DNA from: Bernardetia sp.
GTDB taxonomy: Bacteria > Bacteroidota > Bacteroidia > Cytophagales > Bernardetiaceae
Assembly (NCBI RefSeq): GCF_020630935.1
Contig: NZ_JAHDIG010000027.1
Location: 1-57,719 of the forward strand
Reading direction: 5' to 3'
DNA length: 57,719 nt
The notes beneath the pieces were generated by a model. That model worked only from the letters and a program-made list of their open reading frames with translations. It was not told the origin of the DNA and ran no database searches. Position numbers and translations under genes: made by a program. Of this stretch, positions 9,177 through 18,744 are shown piece by piece. How positions within the stretch are numbered: position 1 is the stretch's first letter; each line of letters starts with the position of its first letter.

Positions 9177-9962
9177 ATGAAAACTCTATTATTTATTGTT
9201 TTTTTTCTAATGACTTTCTTTGTTTATGATGTTCAAACCCAAGTAGATTCTGATTTTATAAAGCCGTGGAACGACAAAGAAAAGCCTATAATCATCGATG
9301 TTTATTGCAAAAATGATTATACCATAGAGCAAATCAAAAAAGAAAAACGCATAAAAGGAATTATCCATAAACTTTCAGAACAAGACAGCAATATTTTTTA
9401 TCAGCGAAGAAAACAAGCCTACCAAAATAATTTACTTTTTGGTTCGTATTGGCTGCCCAAACACAATACAGATGGAAAAAAACAAGCTGATGATTATCTC
9501 AAAATGGTGGGGAAAGATTATATCAAGAAAGAGTTTTTGGCTTTAGATTTTGAAATGCACAAAACGACTAAAGAGTTTATTTCTCCTCATAATGCTTATC
9601 TTTTTGTAACAAGAATTTATGAAAAAACAGGACGCTATCCTCACATCTATTCTTCAAGAAGCAATCTTAAAAAGCTAGAAAACTCACTCTACCAACATGT
9701 TTTTAAGAAATGTAAATTATGGATAATTGCCCTCACAGACGATGGAGATATTTCTGAAACTTTTATACCAACCAAAAAATCAAAAAAAATATGGACAACC
9801 TATTCCCTTTGGCAATTTGGTTGTGAGATGAACTGCTGCAAAGATGAAAATGACACAACAAAAAAGCCTTGTTTTTACAAAGTAGATGATTTTGATTGTG
9901 GAATAGACTACAATATTTTCAATGGTAATGAGAAAGAACTTGTTATAAGTTGGAACTCCTAA
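9177..9962 (+). CDS. Secreted glycoside hydrolase family 25 (lysozyme-like)
   Basis: 261 residues with a signal peptide (MKTLLFIVFFLMTFFVYDVQ). The mature part follows the GH25 N-acetylmuramidase pattern: IIIDVYCKND (first catalytic Asp strand), IKGIIHKLSEQ, FGSYWLPK, FLALDFEMH (the Asp-x-Glu catalytic pair), TGRYPHIYSS, LWIIAL, TYSLWQFG and DDFDCGIDYNIFNG. It probably hydrolyses peptidoglycan glycan strands in the periplasm. It starts 11 bases after the SpoIIE phosphatase stop, so probably shares its transcript. The C-terminal Cys-rich MNCCKDEND loop is unusual. Confidence 0.82.
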   Translation: MKTLLFIVFFLMTFFVYDVQTQVDSDFIKPWNDKEKPIIIDVYCKNDYTIEQIKKEKRIKGIIHKLSEQDSNIFYQRRKQAYQNNLLFGSYWLPKHNTDGKKQADDYLKMVGKDYIKKEFLALDFEMHKTTKEFISPHNAYLFVTRIYEKTGRYPHIYSSRSNLKKLENSLYQHVFKKCKLWIIALTDDGDISETFIPTKKSKKIWTTYSLWQFGCEMNCCKDENDTTKKPCFYKVDDFDCGIDYNIFNGNEKELVISWNS

Positions 9963-10176
9963 TATTAAAATACCTCAAAAAGTAACGCTATATAGGAATA
10001 TCTCTTGTCAGAAAAACTACCTTTGATACAATTAAGAATTAAAAAATAATAATTATGACCTGTGAAATGAGATAATTTTATTTAAGTGATTGATTTTTAA
10101 TTAGTTATAAAGTGTGATTGCTACTCTCTTTCTTTCTTCTTCTGTCATTTTCAAAAAAAGCAATTTTATTTTTTCT

Positions 10177-11106
10177 ATGAACACTTCTACAAAAAATCCT
10201 CTTGTATTGTCTTGGTTTTTACTGATTTTGCTTGCTCTTATTTGGGGAAGTTCTTTTATTTTGATGAAGCGAGGACTGGTTGTTTTTTCGCCTTTAGAAA
10301 TTGGTGCGCTGCGTATGTCGGCTGCTTTTGTGGCATTGTTGCCGTTTGCTATTGTACACGCCCGAAAAATTCCTAAATCTAAATGGAAATATTTACTGGT
10401 TTCTGGGCTTGTGGGTAATGCTATTCCTGCTGTTCTTTTTCCACTTGCTCAAACTCAACTTTTAAGTTCAGTTACAGGAGTTCTGAACGCACTTACTCCC
10501 CTTTTTACAGTAATGGTAGGCGCACTTTTTTTTAGCCAAAAGTTAAAATATAAACAATTAATAGGTTTAGGAGTAGCATTTTTTGGCGCAGGACTTTTGA
10601 GCATTGCTAAAAAAGGAGGAGGTTTTGGAGATATTAATGCGTATGTTTTGCTAGTAGTGTTGGCAGCTTTTTTTTATGCTATTAGTTTGAATGTAATTAA
10701 AGATAAACTCTCTGAAATCCCTTCTTTTCCGATTGCTTCTTGTGCCTTTCTTACCGTTGGTATTCCTTCTCTTTTATATCTATTTTTGGGCACACCTTTT
10801 CTTTCTCACTTTGAAGAAGCCAGTGCAGTTACTTTACAGACTACTGTAGTTCCAAGTATTATTACAGTTTGGAAGTCTCTTTTTTACATTGTCATTTTGG
10901 GCGTGATAGGAACTGCTTTTGCACTCATTATTTTTAATAAAGTCATTCAACTCAATGACGCTGTTTTTGCCAGTACGGTAACTTATCTTATTCCTATTGT
11001 GGCTATATTTTGGGGTGTAGTGGATGATGAACCTTTACAAACCGAGCATTTTATAGGAATGGCAATGATTATTTTTGGTGTTTTTGTGGCTAATAGGTGG
11101 AAGTAA
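10177..11106 (+). CDS. EamA/DMT-family transporter
   Basis: A 309-residue integral membrane protein with ten predicted helices and two EamA repeats. The first begins LILLALIWGSSFILMKRG and contains LNALTPLFTVMVG; the second ends TVTYLIPIVAIFWGVVDDEP and MIIFGVFVANRWK. The family exports small metabolites, often amino acids or nucleobases; the substrate cannot be read from sequence. The frame is open upstream to a GTG at 10114, but the ATG at 10177 (MNTSTKNPLVLSW) places the first helix normally and is preferred. Confidence 0.88.
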   Translation: MNTSTKNPLVLSWFLLILLALIWGSSFILMKRGLVVFSPLEIGALRMSAAFVALLPFAIVHARKIPKSKWKYLLVSGLVGNAIPAVLFPLAQTQLLSSVTGVLNALTPLFTVMVGALFFSQKLKYKQLIGLGVAFFGAGLLSIAKKGGGFGDINAYVLLVVLAAFFYAISLNVIKDKLSEIPSFPIASCAFLTVGIPSLLYLFLGTPFLSHFEEASAVTLQTTVVPSIITVWKSLFYIVILGVIGTAFALIIFNKVIQLNDAVFASTVTYLIPIVAIFWGVVDDEPLQTEHFIGMAMIIFGVFVANRWK

Positions 11107-11351
11107 ATACTCTAATAAAATTTAAACACTATATTTCAAAAGTATGAGATACATAAAATATAAACATCAAGAAAAAGAAAATGCCAATCTGCCATACTGA
11201 CACAAAAAAATAAAATTCCTGCTTTGGCAAATATATTGCCTTTTTGATAGCATATATTAAAGCAAATAATAGTTTTCTCTTGAAATAGTTTGCTTTAGCA
11301 TTCCCAAAGACATTTCATTATCTAAAAATAAAATCAAAAATATACGTAGTT

Positions 11352-11960
11352 ATGAACACGAATAATCCAGAAAACGAAACTACAAACAAGCAGACAGAAG
11401 AAAATTTGAATACAGAAGCACAGACTGAATCTACTTCGGACACTTCGGCAGAAACAAACGAAGAGACAACAGCCAAAACTGACAATGGGACAGAAGAAGC
11501 GACTCCAGATTATCATGCAGAGCTTTTAGAGCTAAAAGACAAGCACTTACGTCTTTATTCAGAGTTTGAAAACTTCCGTCGTCGTACAGCAAAAGAAAAA
11601 ATTGAGCATACACAACTTGCCAATAAAAATATGATGGCTGCACTTATTCCAGTTTTGGATGATTTTCAGCGTGCAGAGACTTCTATCGACCAAGCAGAAG
11701 ATGAAGATAAGAAGGCTGATATTGCTTTGGATGCTATCGGAATACTTCAAAAACGTTTCCGTACAGTTTTAGAACAACAAGGACTTAAAGAAATGGAATC
11801 TCCTATCGGTCAGCCACTAGATACAGATATTCATGAGGCTATCACTACTACACCAGCACCTTCTGAAGAGTTTAAAGGCAAAATCGTCGACCAAGTAGAG
11901 AAAGGATATTATTTGAACGATAAAGTAGTTCGCTTTGCTAAAGTAGTTGTAGGTTCGTAA
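11352..11960 (+). CDS. grpE: GrpE nucleotide exchange factor
   Basis: 202 residues. The first 55 are a disordered Asn/Thr/Glu-rich tail, followed by the long dimerising helix (LLELKDKHLRLYSEFENFRR, KEKIEHTQLANKNMMAALIPVLDDFQRA) and the beta-domain with GLKEMESPIGQPLDTDIHEA and KGYYLNDKVVRFAKVVV. GrpE releases ADP from DnaK. It is followed 87 bases later by dnaJ in the classic heat-shock order; dnaK is not in the window. Expression is probably heat-inducible by family convention; I could not define the promoter. Confidence 0.95.
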   Translation: MNTNNPENETTNKQTEENLNTEAQTESTSDTSAETNEETTAKTDNGTEEATPDYHAELLELKDKHLRLYSEFENFRRRTAKEKIEHTQLANKNMMAALIPVLDDFQRAETSIDQAEDEDKKADIALDAIGILQKRFRTVLEQQGLKEMESPIGQPLDTDIHEAITTTPAPSEEFKGKIVDQVEKGYYLNDKVVRFAKVVVGS

Positions 11961-12047
11961 TTTTGCAGACCATTAAAAAAAAGCAACTTCAATTAGGAAA
12001 AATTAAAGACACTTTACTAAAGCTATACTAAACAAGCATTACCTGTT

Positions 12048-13199
12048 ATGAGCAAGAGAGATTTTTACGAAGTTTTGGGTGTTTCACGCAACGCTTCTCC
12101 AGAAGAAATAAAGAAAGCCTATCGAAAAATTGCGATTAAATATCACCCCGACAAAAATCCGGGAGATGCAGCAGCCGAAGAAAAATTTAAAGAAGCAGCC
12201 GAAGCCTACGATGCTTTGGGCAACCCAGATAAAAAAGCAAGATACGACCGTTTCGGACACCAAGGTATGAATGGTGGTGGAGGTGGTGGCTTCCAAAGTG
12301 CTGATGATATTTTTTCTCATTTCGGAGACATCTTTGGTGGTGGCTTCGGAGGGGGAGGAGGTTCTCCTTTCGATGATATTTTTGGTGGAGGCAGAGGACA
12401 ACGCCAAAAGAAAGGTTCTTCTGTACGTATTAAGCTCAAACTTACGCTTCAAGAAATAGCTAATGGTGTAGAGAAAAAAATAAAAATCAAACGCCAAGTT
12501 TTGTGTGATACTTGCGATGGCTCTGGCGCAAAAGATGCTTCTTCGAAAGAAACTTGTAAGCAGTGTAACGGAAACGGACAAGTAAGACGTGTTACCAACA
12601 CCATGCTTGGGCAAATGGTAACGACGGCAGCCTGTCCTTCTTGTAACGGACAAGGAACTATTATTACTGCACCTTGTAAGTCGTGTAGTGGCGAGGGTGT
12701 GCAGATGAAAGAAGAAGTAACAGAAATCAAACTCCCAGCAGGAATTGAAGACGGAATGCAGCTTTCAATGGCTGGAAAAGGTAACTATCCACCACGAGGA
12801 GGTGTTGCAGGCGATTTGCTTATCTTGATTGAAGAAGAAGAACACGAACACCTCAAAAGAGAAGGTAAAAACGTTCATTACGATTTGTGTATTAGCTTCC
12901 CAGATGCTGTTTTGGGTACGACTGTCGAAGTGCCGACGATTGATGGCAGCGTAAAAGTTCCGATAGAAGCAGGTACGCAAGGAGGAAAAATATTAAGACT
13001 AAGAGGAAAAGGAATACGTCCTTACAACACCTACGAAACAGGCGACCAACTCATTCACGTTAATGTTTGGATTCCTCAAAAACTCTCTAAAGACGAGCGT
13101 AAGGAAATGGAAAAACTCAAAAAATCAGAAAATTTTGCTCCTGATTTAGAAAATCAAGACCGTTCGTTTTTTGATAAAGTAAGAGAATTTTTTCATTAG
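12048..13199 (+). CDS. dnaJ: Chaperone DnaJ (type I Hsp40)
   Basis: 383 residues with all type I elements: J domain (1-70) with the YHPDKNPGD loop that activates DnaK, a Gly/Phe-rich linker (75-115), a zinc-binding region with four CxxCxGxG modules ([32 protein letters not shown]), and the C-terminal substrate-binding domains ([18 protein letters not shown]). Encoded directly after grpE and closed by a strong terminator. Confidence 0.97.
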   Translation: MSKRDFYEVLGVSRNASPEEIKKAYRKIAIKYHPDKNPGDAAAEEKFKEAAEAYDALGNPDKKARYDRFGHQGMNGGGGGGFQSADDIFSHFGDIFGGGFGGGGGSPFDDIFGGGRGQRQKKGSSVRIKLKLTLQEIANGVEKKIKIKRQVLCDTCDGSGAKDASSKETCKQCNGNGQVRRVTNTMLGQMVTTAACPSCNGQGTIITAPCKSCSGEGVQMKEEVTEIKLPAGIEDGMQLSMAGKGNYPPRGGVAGDLLILIEEEEHEHLKREGKNVHYDLCISFPDAVLGTTVEVPTIDGSVKVPIEAGTQGGKILRLRGKGIRPYNTYETGDQLIHVNVWIPQKLSKDERKEMEKLKKSENFAPDLENQDRSFFDKVREFFH

Positions 13200-13216
13200 A
13201 AAAATATAACCCTTTT

Positions 13217-13254
13217 AAAAATAGAGTTTCAATTTTTTGGAACTCTATTTTTTT
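13217..13254 (+). terminator. Terminator of grpE-dnaJ
   Basis: AAAAATAGAGTT pairs with AACTCTATTTTT across a short AT-rich loop and is followed by a T-tract. It begins 18 bases after the dnaJ stop. Confidence 0.8.
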
Positions 13255-13369
13255 GTTCTATAGTGTAGAAATAAATACTTATTCTAAGCGTATCATCGTT
13301 AGTTTTTTAACCTTTCTACATTATACTCGCTTACATCAGCATAACTTTATCTATAACTACGTGTAAAAT

Positions 13370-14320
13370 ATGAAAAGTCAAATATTACTATTAATCCTTA
13401 TAGGTATAACCCAATCAGTTTTGGCACAAGTTGGAAATGAAAAGAGTATAATTGTCAGGAATAAAGTCAAAGAGTCTTTTGAAAAACATCGTCTTACTGG
13501 CTCAAACTCTGATTGTACTACGATTATAGAGAAATACGACAAGAATGGAAATACCATTGAGTGGAAGATGGGTAGAATGGAGGCTGTAAGTATAGGGCAT
13601 AAATACGATGAAAATGATAATTTAATCCTAACCTATTGGATAGATAAATCAGATAATGTTTATTATGATTCTACTATTTATAGATACGACCAACATGGCA
13701 CATTAATCCAAAGAAACGAAGAAGTCTTTAAAAATACTTATGATTCAGCCTCACAGCTGATAAAACAAACCAGTAAAGGCAAAAACAGAGATGGAGATAT
13801 TATCAAAGAGACAAAAATTATGGACTGGACGAGTTTTGGGAAAATAAAAACCAAAACTATTAAAACTGAAATGCTTGATACCACCAATCGATTGGATTAC
13901 AAAGTATTAGACACTTATCGTAAAGAATACGAATACCATAAAAATATCAACATAGCAAAAGAAATACATTATAAAAACGATACCATAATAAATACAATTT
14001 CCTACAAATACGATGTAGCTAATAGGCTGATTGATAAAAGAGAGAAAGATATTGAAGAGATAAGCAATATTAATTATATGACGTTTAGAGGAAAAAATAA
14101 ACCAAAAAACATTACAGAATTAATTACAAAAATTTCATACAACAAAGACGGTTCTATAAAAGAAAAATACACTCATTTTTTTGACCCTTGTATGAGTTTA
14201 AACAATCATTATTTATTCAAGCACTTTTACAAAAAGAGTGGACTGTTGGAAAAAGTTGATGTGTACGAAGAAGATAATTTAATTTTTACAATTAGTTATG
14301 AGTATAAATATTTTGAGTGA
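13370..14320 (+). CDS. Secreted YD/RHS-like repeat protein
   Basis: 316 residues with a signal peptide (MKSQILLLILIGITQSVLAQ). The mature part is built of degenerate YD/RHS-type beta-hairpins: IIEKYDKNGNTIEWK, HKYDENDNLILTYW, YRYDQHGTLIQRNE, SYKYDVANRLIDKRE, SYNKDGSIKEKY. These form small beta-sheet ribbons, often on secreted or surface proteins. It is much shorter than true RHS toxins and has no toxin or DPXG cleavage motif. The following gene starts at the base after its stop codon, so they form a two-gene operon. Confidence 0.7.
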   Translation: MKSQILLLILIGITQSVLAQVGNEKSIIVRNKVKESFEKHRLTGSNSDCTTIIEKYDKNGNTIEWKMGRMEAVSIGHKYDENDNLILTYWIDKSDNVYYDSTIYRYDQHGTLIQRNEEVFKNTYDSASQLIKQTSKGKNRDGDIIKETKIMDWTSFGKIKTKTIKTEMLDTTNRLDYKVLDTYRKEYEYHKNINIAKEIHYKNDTIINTISYKYDVANRLIDKREKDIEEISNINYMTFRGKNKPKNITELITKISYNKDGSIKEKYTHFFDPCMSLNNHYLFKHFYKKSGLLEKVDVYEEDNLIFTISYEYKYFE

Positions 14321-14848
14321 ATGAAAACACTAAATCCTCTTTCAAAATTTCTCTTATCGATATTGCTCATCCTCACAAGTTGCGCCAGCCACAGCAGAAT
14401 AAACCCAAACAATTACACAAAAGAGAGTAAAAAAATACCAACTACTTATGGAAGCCAACCTACTATTCTTGTTTTTTTGTTGGAAACGAATTTAAAAAAT
14501 CCTGTTTGGATAAGCAGAGTACAAAGAGATAGCAAACAGCAAATTAATGAGATTTTTCCACGCTACTATAAAGGCAAATATAAAATAGTGAGTTCGTACG
14601 GAGAGTTTGATAAATATGAGGATATTTCTTTGCATAGATACGTTGTACACTACAAAGTTATTTTTCCTACACAAAATAGCAGAGATGGGCAGTATAGCCC
14701 TAATTATGGGGACGACAAATATCAAATTTTTATAGAAGATATCACTACTGCCCTGCATTATGAACCCTCTGTAATAACTTCTGATTATGAAGGTTTACTA
14801 AAAGTCTTTGGAGAGGCTTTAGAAAAAGAAAGAGACAGGACGGAATAA
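14321..14848 (+). CDS. Hypothetical lipoprotein
   Basis: 175 residues with a type II signal peptide: LSILLILTSCASH gives a lipobox with Cys 21. The mature domain has alternating strands (PTILVFLLE, YKIVSSYGEF, RYVVHYKVIFP) and a repeated Tyr/Asp pattern, but no catalytic motif that I recognise. The ATG abuts the TGA of the YD-repeat gene, indicating translational coupling and a shared envelope role. The symporter gene on the other strand ends two bases beyond its stop. Confidence 0.7.
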   Translation: MKTLNPLSKFLLSILLILTSCASHSRINPNNYTKESKKIPTTYGSQPTILVFLLETNLKNPVWISRVQRDSKQQINEIFPRYYKGKYKIVSSYGEFDKYEDISLHRYVVHYKVIFPTQNSRDGQYSPNYGDDKYQIFIEDITTALHYEPSVITSDYEGLLKVFGEALEKERDRTE

Positions 14849-14849
14849 A

Positions 14850-16145
14850 TTACTCCCCATCCAATCTTTCATTTTCAGATTTGGCGACCAAAATAGAAAC
14901 GCTTGCATCACCTGTAACATTCACTACCGTACGGCACATATCCAAGAGCCTATCTACTCCCAAAATAAGATTGATACCATCCGAAGGAATTTTTGCCTGT
15001 TGCAAAACAATAATCAACATCAAAATTCCTGCTCCTGGAACGGCAGCAGCTCCGACAGAAGCAAGTGTAGCTGTCAAGACAATGCCGAGTTGTTCTACTA
15101 AGGTCAATTCCATTCCGTAGGCTTGTGCAATAAAAAGAGCAGCTACACCTTGATATAAACTTGTTCCGTCCATATTTACAGTTGCTCCAACAGGCAAAAC
15201 AAAACTTACAATCTGCTTCGGAACGCCTAAAAACTTGTTTACTCGTTCCATCGTAACAGGCAGCGTGGCAGCACTAGAACTGGTAGAAAATGCCAAAAGC
15301 TGTGCAGGAGCAATACCATTGAAAAATTGTAGTGGGTTGTAACGAGCAAAAATCATTAGAATTACTATGTAAAAAACAATCATTAGAAGCAATCCCAAAA
15401 CGACCGTCAGACAGTAGATTCCTACCACTTTGAAAAGCTCAACTACTTTGTTTAAATCTCCTTCTGCAAAATCTACAATCAAGAATGCAAGCAATGAAAA
15501 AACACCATAAGGCGCAAAGAGCATCAGAATTTCGACTATTTTTATGACCAAATCATTGAGCGCATCGAAGCCCTTTTTTATCATTTCTCCTTTCTTAAAA
15601 TCTATCATAACTAAAGCCACTCCAAACAAAACAGCAAAAAATATCACTTGAAGCATATTTTGGTTATTAGTAGCTGCTGCTACTACATTATCTGGAACAA
15701 TGTCAATAATAGGCTGCAACGGACTAGCTTCTTTTACATCTTTGGCAGCTTTTTGTTTTGAGGCTGTTTTCTCTGCATATTTTTGAGCAAATTCGGCTCT
15801 TTTTTCTTCTGAAAAAGCCTTCCCTGGTTGGATGACATTTGCTAAAACGAGTCCGATAGAAATCGCTACAACGGTCGTAATCAGATAAATCAGTATGGTT
15901 CGGCTACCCAAACGAGAGAGTTTTGAAATATCACTCATACTTGCAATTCCTTGTATTAGAGAAATAAATACTAAAGGCATTGCAATCATTTTCAAAGAAT
16001 TGACAAAAATCTTTCCCCACGGCTGCACCCAGTCGTTTACAAAACCACTCCAACCCATCAGAACGGCAGCTATTCCGAAAACAACGCCTAGTATCATTCC
16101 GATAATAATTTGCCAGTGGAGAGCGAGTTTGAACGACTTTTTCAT
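14850..16145 (-). CDS. Dicarboxylate/glutamate:cation symporter (DAACS family)
   Basis: A 431-residue inner-membrane transporter with eight helices and two re-entrant hairpins. The two signatures are present: LLAFSTSSSAATLPVTMERV in hairpin 1 and GATVNMDGTSLYQGVAALF in helix 7, followed by VPGAGILMLIIVL. These bind substrate and cations in GltPh-like carriers. A charged loop (residues 118-142, KAFSEEKRAEFAQK) is extended relative to GltP. Substrate could be glutamate, aspartate or C4-dicarboxylates. Transcribed alone on the minus strand. Confidence 0.93.
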   Translation of the reverse strand: MKKSFKLALHWQIIIGMILGVVFGIAAVLMGWSGFVNDWVQPWGKIFVNSLKMIAMPLVFISLIQGIASMSDISKLSRLGSRTILIYLITTVVAISIGLVLANVIQPGKAFSEEKRAEFAQKYAEKTASKQKAAKDVKEASPLQPIIDIVPDNVVAAATNNQNMLQVIFFAVLFGVALVMIDFKKGEMIKKGFDALNDLVIKIVEILMLFAPYGVFSLLAFLIVDFAEGDLNKVVELFKVVGIYCLTVVLGLLLMIVFYIVILMIFARYNPLQFFNGIAPAQLLAFSTSSSAATLPVTMERVNKFLGVPKQIVSFVLPVGATVNMDGTSLYQGVAALFIAQAYGMELTLVEQLGIVLTATLASVGAAAVPGAGILMLIIVLQQAKIPSDGINLILGVDRLLDMCRTVVNVTGDASVSILVAKSENERLDGE

Positions 16146-16352
16146 AGTATTTGTATATCTAAATATAGGTTTTACAGAATTTTATTAAAATAGATTCCAA
16201 ATATAGGTTGGTTTTGATTAAACAACAAACGACTGAATTGATAATTAAAAATTAATAATCAACAATTAGATTAAACTCAGAGCAAATAAAATTATCAATT
16301 TTGATAGAATAAGCGTAATTTTGCAGTTTAAAATGGAAATGTATTTATGTAG

Positions 16353-16372
16353 AGATAAGGCTTGCCTTATCT
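16353..16372. repeat. 20-bp perfect palindrome before the PTPS gene
   Basis: AGATAAGGC and GCCTTATCT are exact complements around a central TT. It ends 13 bases before the PTPS start codon, so the transcript leader could carry a hairpin close to the ribosome-binding region. It belongs to a class of compact palindromes seen several times in this window. Confidence 0.6.
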
Positions 16373-16385
16373 AAATAAGAAAAAT

Positions 16386-16811
16386 ATGGTTTATTTGTGT
16401 AGAAAAGAACATTTTTGCGCTTCCCACCGATTATTTAATCCTGCTTGGGACGATGAGAGAAATAAAGAAGAGTTCGGTATTTGTTCGAATCCGTATTTTC
16501 ATGGACACAATTTTGAGCTGACTGTAAAAGTAAAGGGAAAGATTAATCCAGATACAGGCTGCGTGTTAGACTTGAAAAAACTAGGAAAACTAATACGAAC
16601 TGAAATCATAGATAAAGTCGACCACAAGAATCTTAATATAGAAGTAGAGTTTCTAAAAAATAAAATTCCTTCGTGTGAAATTGTGATTATGGAGTTTTGG
16701 AAAATTCTTGCACCTAAAGTACAAGAGATTTCAGATAATAATGCTGTTTTGCACTCTCTTACGCTTTTCGAAACAGAAAAGAATTATGTAGAGTATTTTG
16801 GAGAGGAATAG
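16386..16811 (+). CDS. 6-pyruvoyl-tetrahydropterin synthase / QueD-like
   Basis: 141 residues. Zinc-binding histidines sit in FCASHRLFNP and in FHGHNFEL; the catalytic Cys is in GICSNPYFHGHN; further family blocks are CVLDLKKLGKLI, VDHKNLN and the Glu-containing CEIVIMEFWKIL. The enzyme converts 7,8-dihydroneopterin triphosphate either to 6-pyruvoyl-tetrahydropterin or, as QueD, to 6-carboxy-tetrahydropterin for queuosine; the sequence alone does not decide. The ATG at 16386 (MVYLCRKEHF) is chosen over a TTG eight codons upstream, which lies within the palindrome. Confidence 0.88.
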   Translation: MVYLCRKEHFCASHRLFNPAWDDERNKEEFGICSNPYFHGHNFELTVKVKGKINPDTGCVLDLKKLGKLIRTEIIDKVDHKNLNIEVEFLKNKIPSCEIVIMEFWKILAPKVQEISDNNAVLHSLTLFETEKNYVEYFGEE

Positions 16812-16823
16812 ACTTTTTTGTAA

Positions 16824-16842
16824 AACAGTCTTCTAGACTGTT
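16824..16842. repeat. Small palindrome after the PTPS gene
   Basis: AACAGTCT and AGACTGTT are 8-bp arms around TCT, 13 bases after the stop codon. There is no T-tract immediately after, so it is a weak terminator or a member of the compact palindrome class. Confidence 0.5.
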
Positions 16843-17025
16843 AGCAGAACCTAGTAATTACATATTTTATATTCAGACAAGATATCTGAACTACATTTGC
16901 AACAAGCAAAATTTCCCCTTTCAATTCTAAGATTTATATGTAGTTTTGTAGAAAATTGTACGAAAACATATTCTAATCCATTAAAAACGGAATATTCACC
17001 CATACAGCAAAACTTCATAGTTCTT

Positions 17026-18576
17026 ATGCAAAAGAAAATTAAATCTGCGCTCATTTCAGTATTTTACAAAGACGGCTTAGAACCTCTTTTACAAACGCTT
17101 GCCAGTCAAGGTGTTACTATTTACTCTACTGGAGGAACACAAAAGTTTATTGAAGAGCAAGGCATTTCAGTAGCTCGTGTTGAAGACCTAACATCCTACC
17201 CTTCTATTTTTGGAGGACGAGTAAAAACGCTTCATCCAAAAGTTTTTGGAGGAATTTTGCACCGTCGTGAGTTAGATAGCGATGTTGAGGAAGCAAAAAA
17301 ATACGAAATTCCAGAAATCGATTTGGTAATTGTAGATTTATATCCTTTTGAGGAAACAGTAAAGTCTGGCGCATCGGAAGATGAGATTATTGAAAAAATC
17401 GATATTGGAGGAATTGCCCTTATTCGTGCTGCTGCCAAAAACTACAATGATGTCGTAATTCTTTCAGACAAAAAAGATTATCCACTGCTCAATCAGATTC
17501 TAAAAGAGCAAAACGGAACAACAAATTTAGAAACGAGAAGAAATTTTGCTAAAAAGGCATTCAATACCAGTTCGCACTACGATACAGCGATTTTCAAGCA
17601 TCTTGACCAAATACATACACAAGGAAATGATGTGAGTTTAGTTTTTAAAGAAAGTATTAAAGAAGGAAGAGCCTTGAGATATGGAGAAAATCCACATCAG
17701 AGAGGCTATTTTTATGGAGATTTGGAAGCACTTTTTGAGCAGCTCAACGGAAAAGAACTCTCTTACAACAACCTTGTAGATATTGATGCAGCTGTTGCTT
17801 TGATTGATGATTTTGAAGATTCTAAAGACGAAACGCCAGCTTTTGCTATCCTAAAACACACCAATGCTTGTGGAATGGCAACAGGAAAAACAGTAGCTGA
17901 AGCCTATAAAAAAGCCTTTGCTGCTGATACGCTCTCTGCTTTTGGTGGCGTTTTGATTACTAATTCGGAAGTCGATAAAGCTGCTGCCGAGGCGATGCAT
18001 GATTTGTTTTTTGAAGTTCTGATAGCTCCAAATTTTACACAGGAAGCTCTAGAAGTTCTTACTCAAAAGAAAAATCGTATTCTTTTGAAACGAAAAGATG
18101 TTGCTTTTCCTCATATTCATTTCAAAACACTTTTAAATGGTGTTATTTCACAAGATGCTGATAAGAAACAAGAAACAAAGAAAGACCTTAAAACAGTAAC
18201 TAAAAAAGCTCCGACAAATGAGCAAGTAAATGCCCTTCTTTTTGCTAACAAATTGGTAAAACACACTAAATCAAATACGATTATTCTTGCCGTAGAGGGA
18301 CAACTTTTAGCTAGTGGGGTGGGGCAGACTTCTCGTGTAGATGCACTCAAACAAGCCATTGCAAAAGCAAAAGTATTTGGGTTTGACTTGAAAGGTGCTG
18401 TGATGGCTTCTGATGCTTTTTTTCCTTTTCCAGATTGTGTAGAGATTGCAGCGAGTGAAGGAATTAGTGCTGTTATCCAACCTGGTGGGTCTATCAAAGA
18501 CCAAGATTCTATCGATATGTGTGATAAAAATGGAATGGCGATGGTCTTGACAGGAACTAGACATTTCAAACATTAA
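17026..18576 (+). CDS. purH: Bifunctional AICAR transformylase / IMP cyclohydrolase
   Basis: 516 residues from the ATG at 17026 (MQKKIKSALISVFYKDG). The frame extends 43 codons further upstream without family similarity. The N-terminal MGS/IMP-cyclohydrolase domain shows YSTGGTQKFI, GGRVKTLHPKVFGGIL and IDLVIVDLYPF. The AICAR transformylase domain shows RYGENPHQRG, LSYNNLVDIDAA, ILKHTNACGMA, SDAFFPFPDCVE and VIQPGGSIKDQDSI. It catalyses the last two steps of de novo purine synthesis. Length and motifs are complete. It stands alone rather than in a pur operon, and I saw no purine riboswitch-like structure upstream. Confidence 0.96.
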   Translation: MQKKIKSALISVFYKDGLEPLLQTLASQGVTIYSTGGTQKFIEEQGISVARVEDLTSYPSIFGGRVKTLHPKVFGGILHRRELDSDVEEAKKYEIPEIDLVIVDLYPFEETVKSGASEDEIIEKIDIGGIALIRAAAKNYNDVVILSDKKDYPLLNQILKEQNGTTNLETRRNFAKKAFNTSSHYDTAIFKHLDQIHTQGNDVSLVFKESIKEGRALRYGENPHQRGYFYGDLEALFEQLNGKELSYNNLVDIDAAVALIDDFEDSKDETPAFAILKHTNACGMATGKTVAEAYKKAFAADTLSAFGGVLITNSEVDKAAAEAMHDLFFEVLIAPNFTQEALEVLTQKKNRILLKRKDVAFPHIHFKTLLNGVISQDADKKQETKKDLKTVTKKAPTNEQVNALLFANKLVKHTKSNTIILAVEGQLLASGVGQTSRVDALKQAIAKAKVFGFDLKGAVMASDAFFPFPDCVEIAASEGISAVIQPGGSIKDQDSIDMCDKNGMAMVLTGTRHFKH

Positions 18577-18582
18577 TTCTCA

Positions 18583-18664
18583 AACCGTCGTTGAGGTCAG
18601 TCAGAACCATCAATGATGTAATGTGATTTCAACCATAAGTAAACATTGTGTTTTGCTTATGGTT
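18583..18664. repeat. Repeat AACCGTCGTTGAGG plus hairpin after purH
   Basis: The 14-mer AACCGTCGTTGAGG at 18583-18596 recurs exactly at 54626-54639. Downstream, AACCATAAG (18631-18639) pairs with CTTATGGTT (18656-18664), with partial pairing inside the loop. The hairpin could terminate purH transcription although no clean T-tract follows. Confidence 0.55.
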
Positions 18665-18744
18665 GGTTCAGTTTAAACATTCATTTCACTATATTGAATT
18701 ATAATTAGCTATACTGAATACTTATTTGGCTTTGCTAATTCGTA

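Noticed and set aside
10114-10176. Upstream GTG extension of the EamA transporter
   Set aside because: The 21 extra residues are polar and phenylalanine-rich without transporter similarity, and the ATG at 10177 gives a normal start.
12084-12653. 189-codon antisense frame within dnaJ
   Set aside because: It lies wholly opposite dnaJ, has a Ser/Phe/Cys-rich composition produced by the complementary strand of a known gene, and no leader.
16486-16500. TTCGAATCC resembling a tRNA T-loop
   Set aside because: It lies inside the PTPS coding sequence; no acceptor, D or anticodon arms can be formed.
18117-18569. 150-codon antisense frame within purH
   Set aside because: Complement of the conserved transformylase domain; chance open frame.
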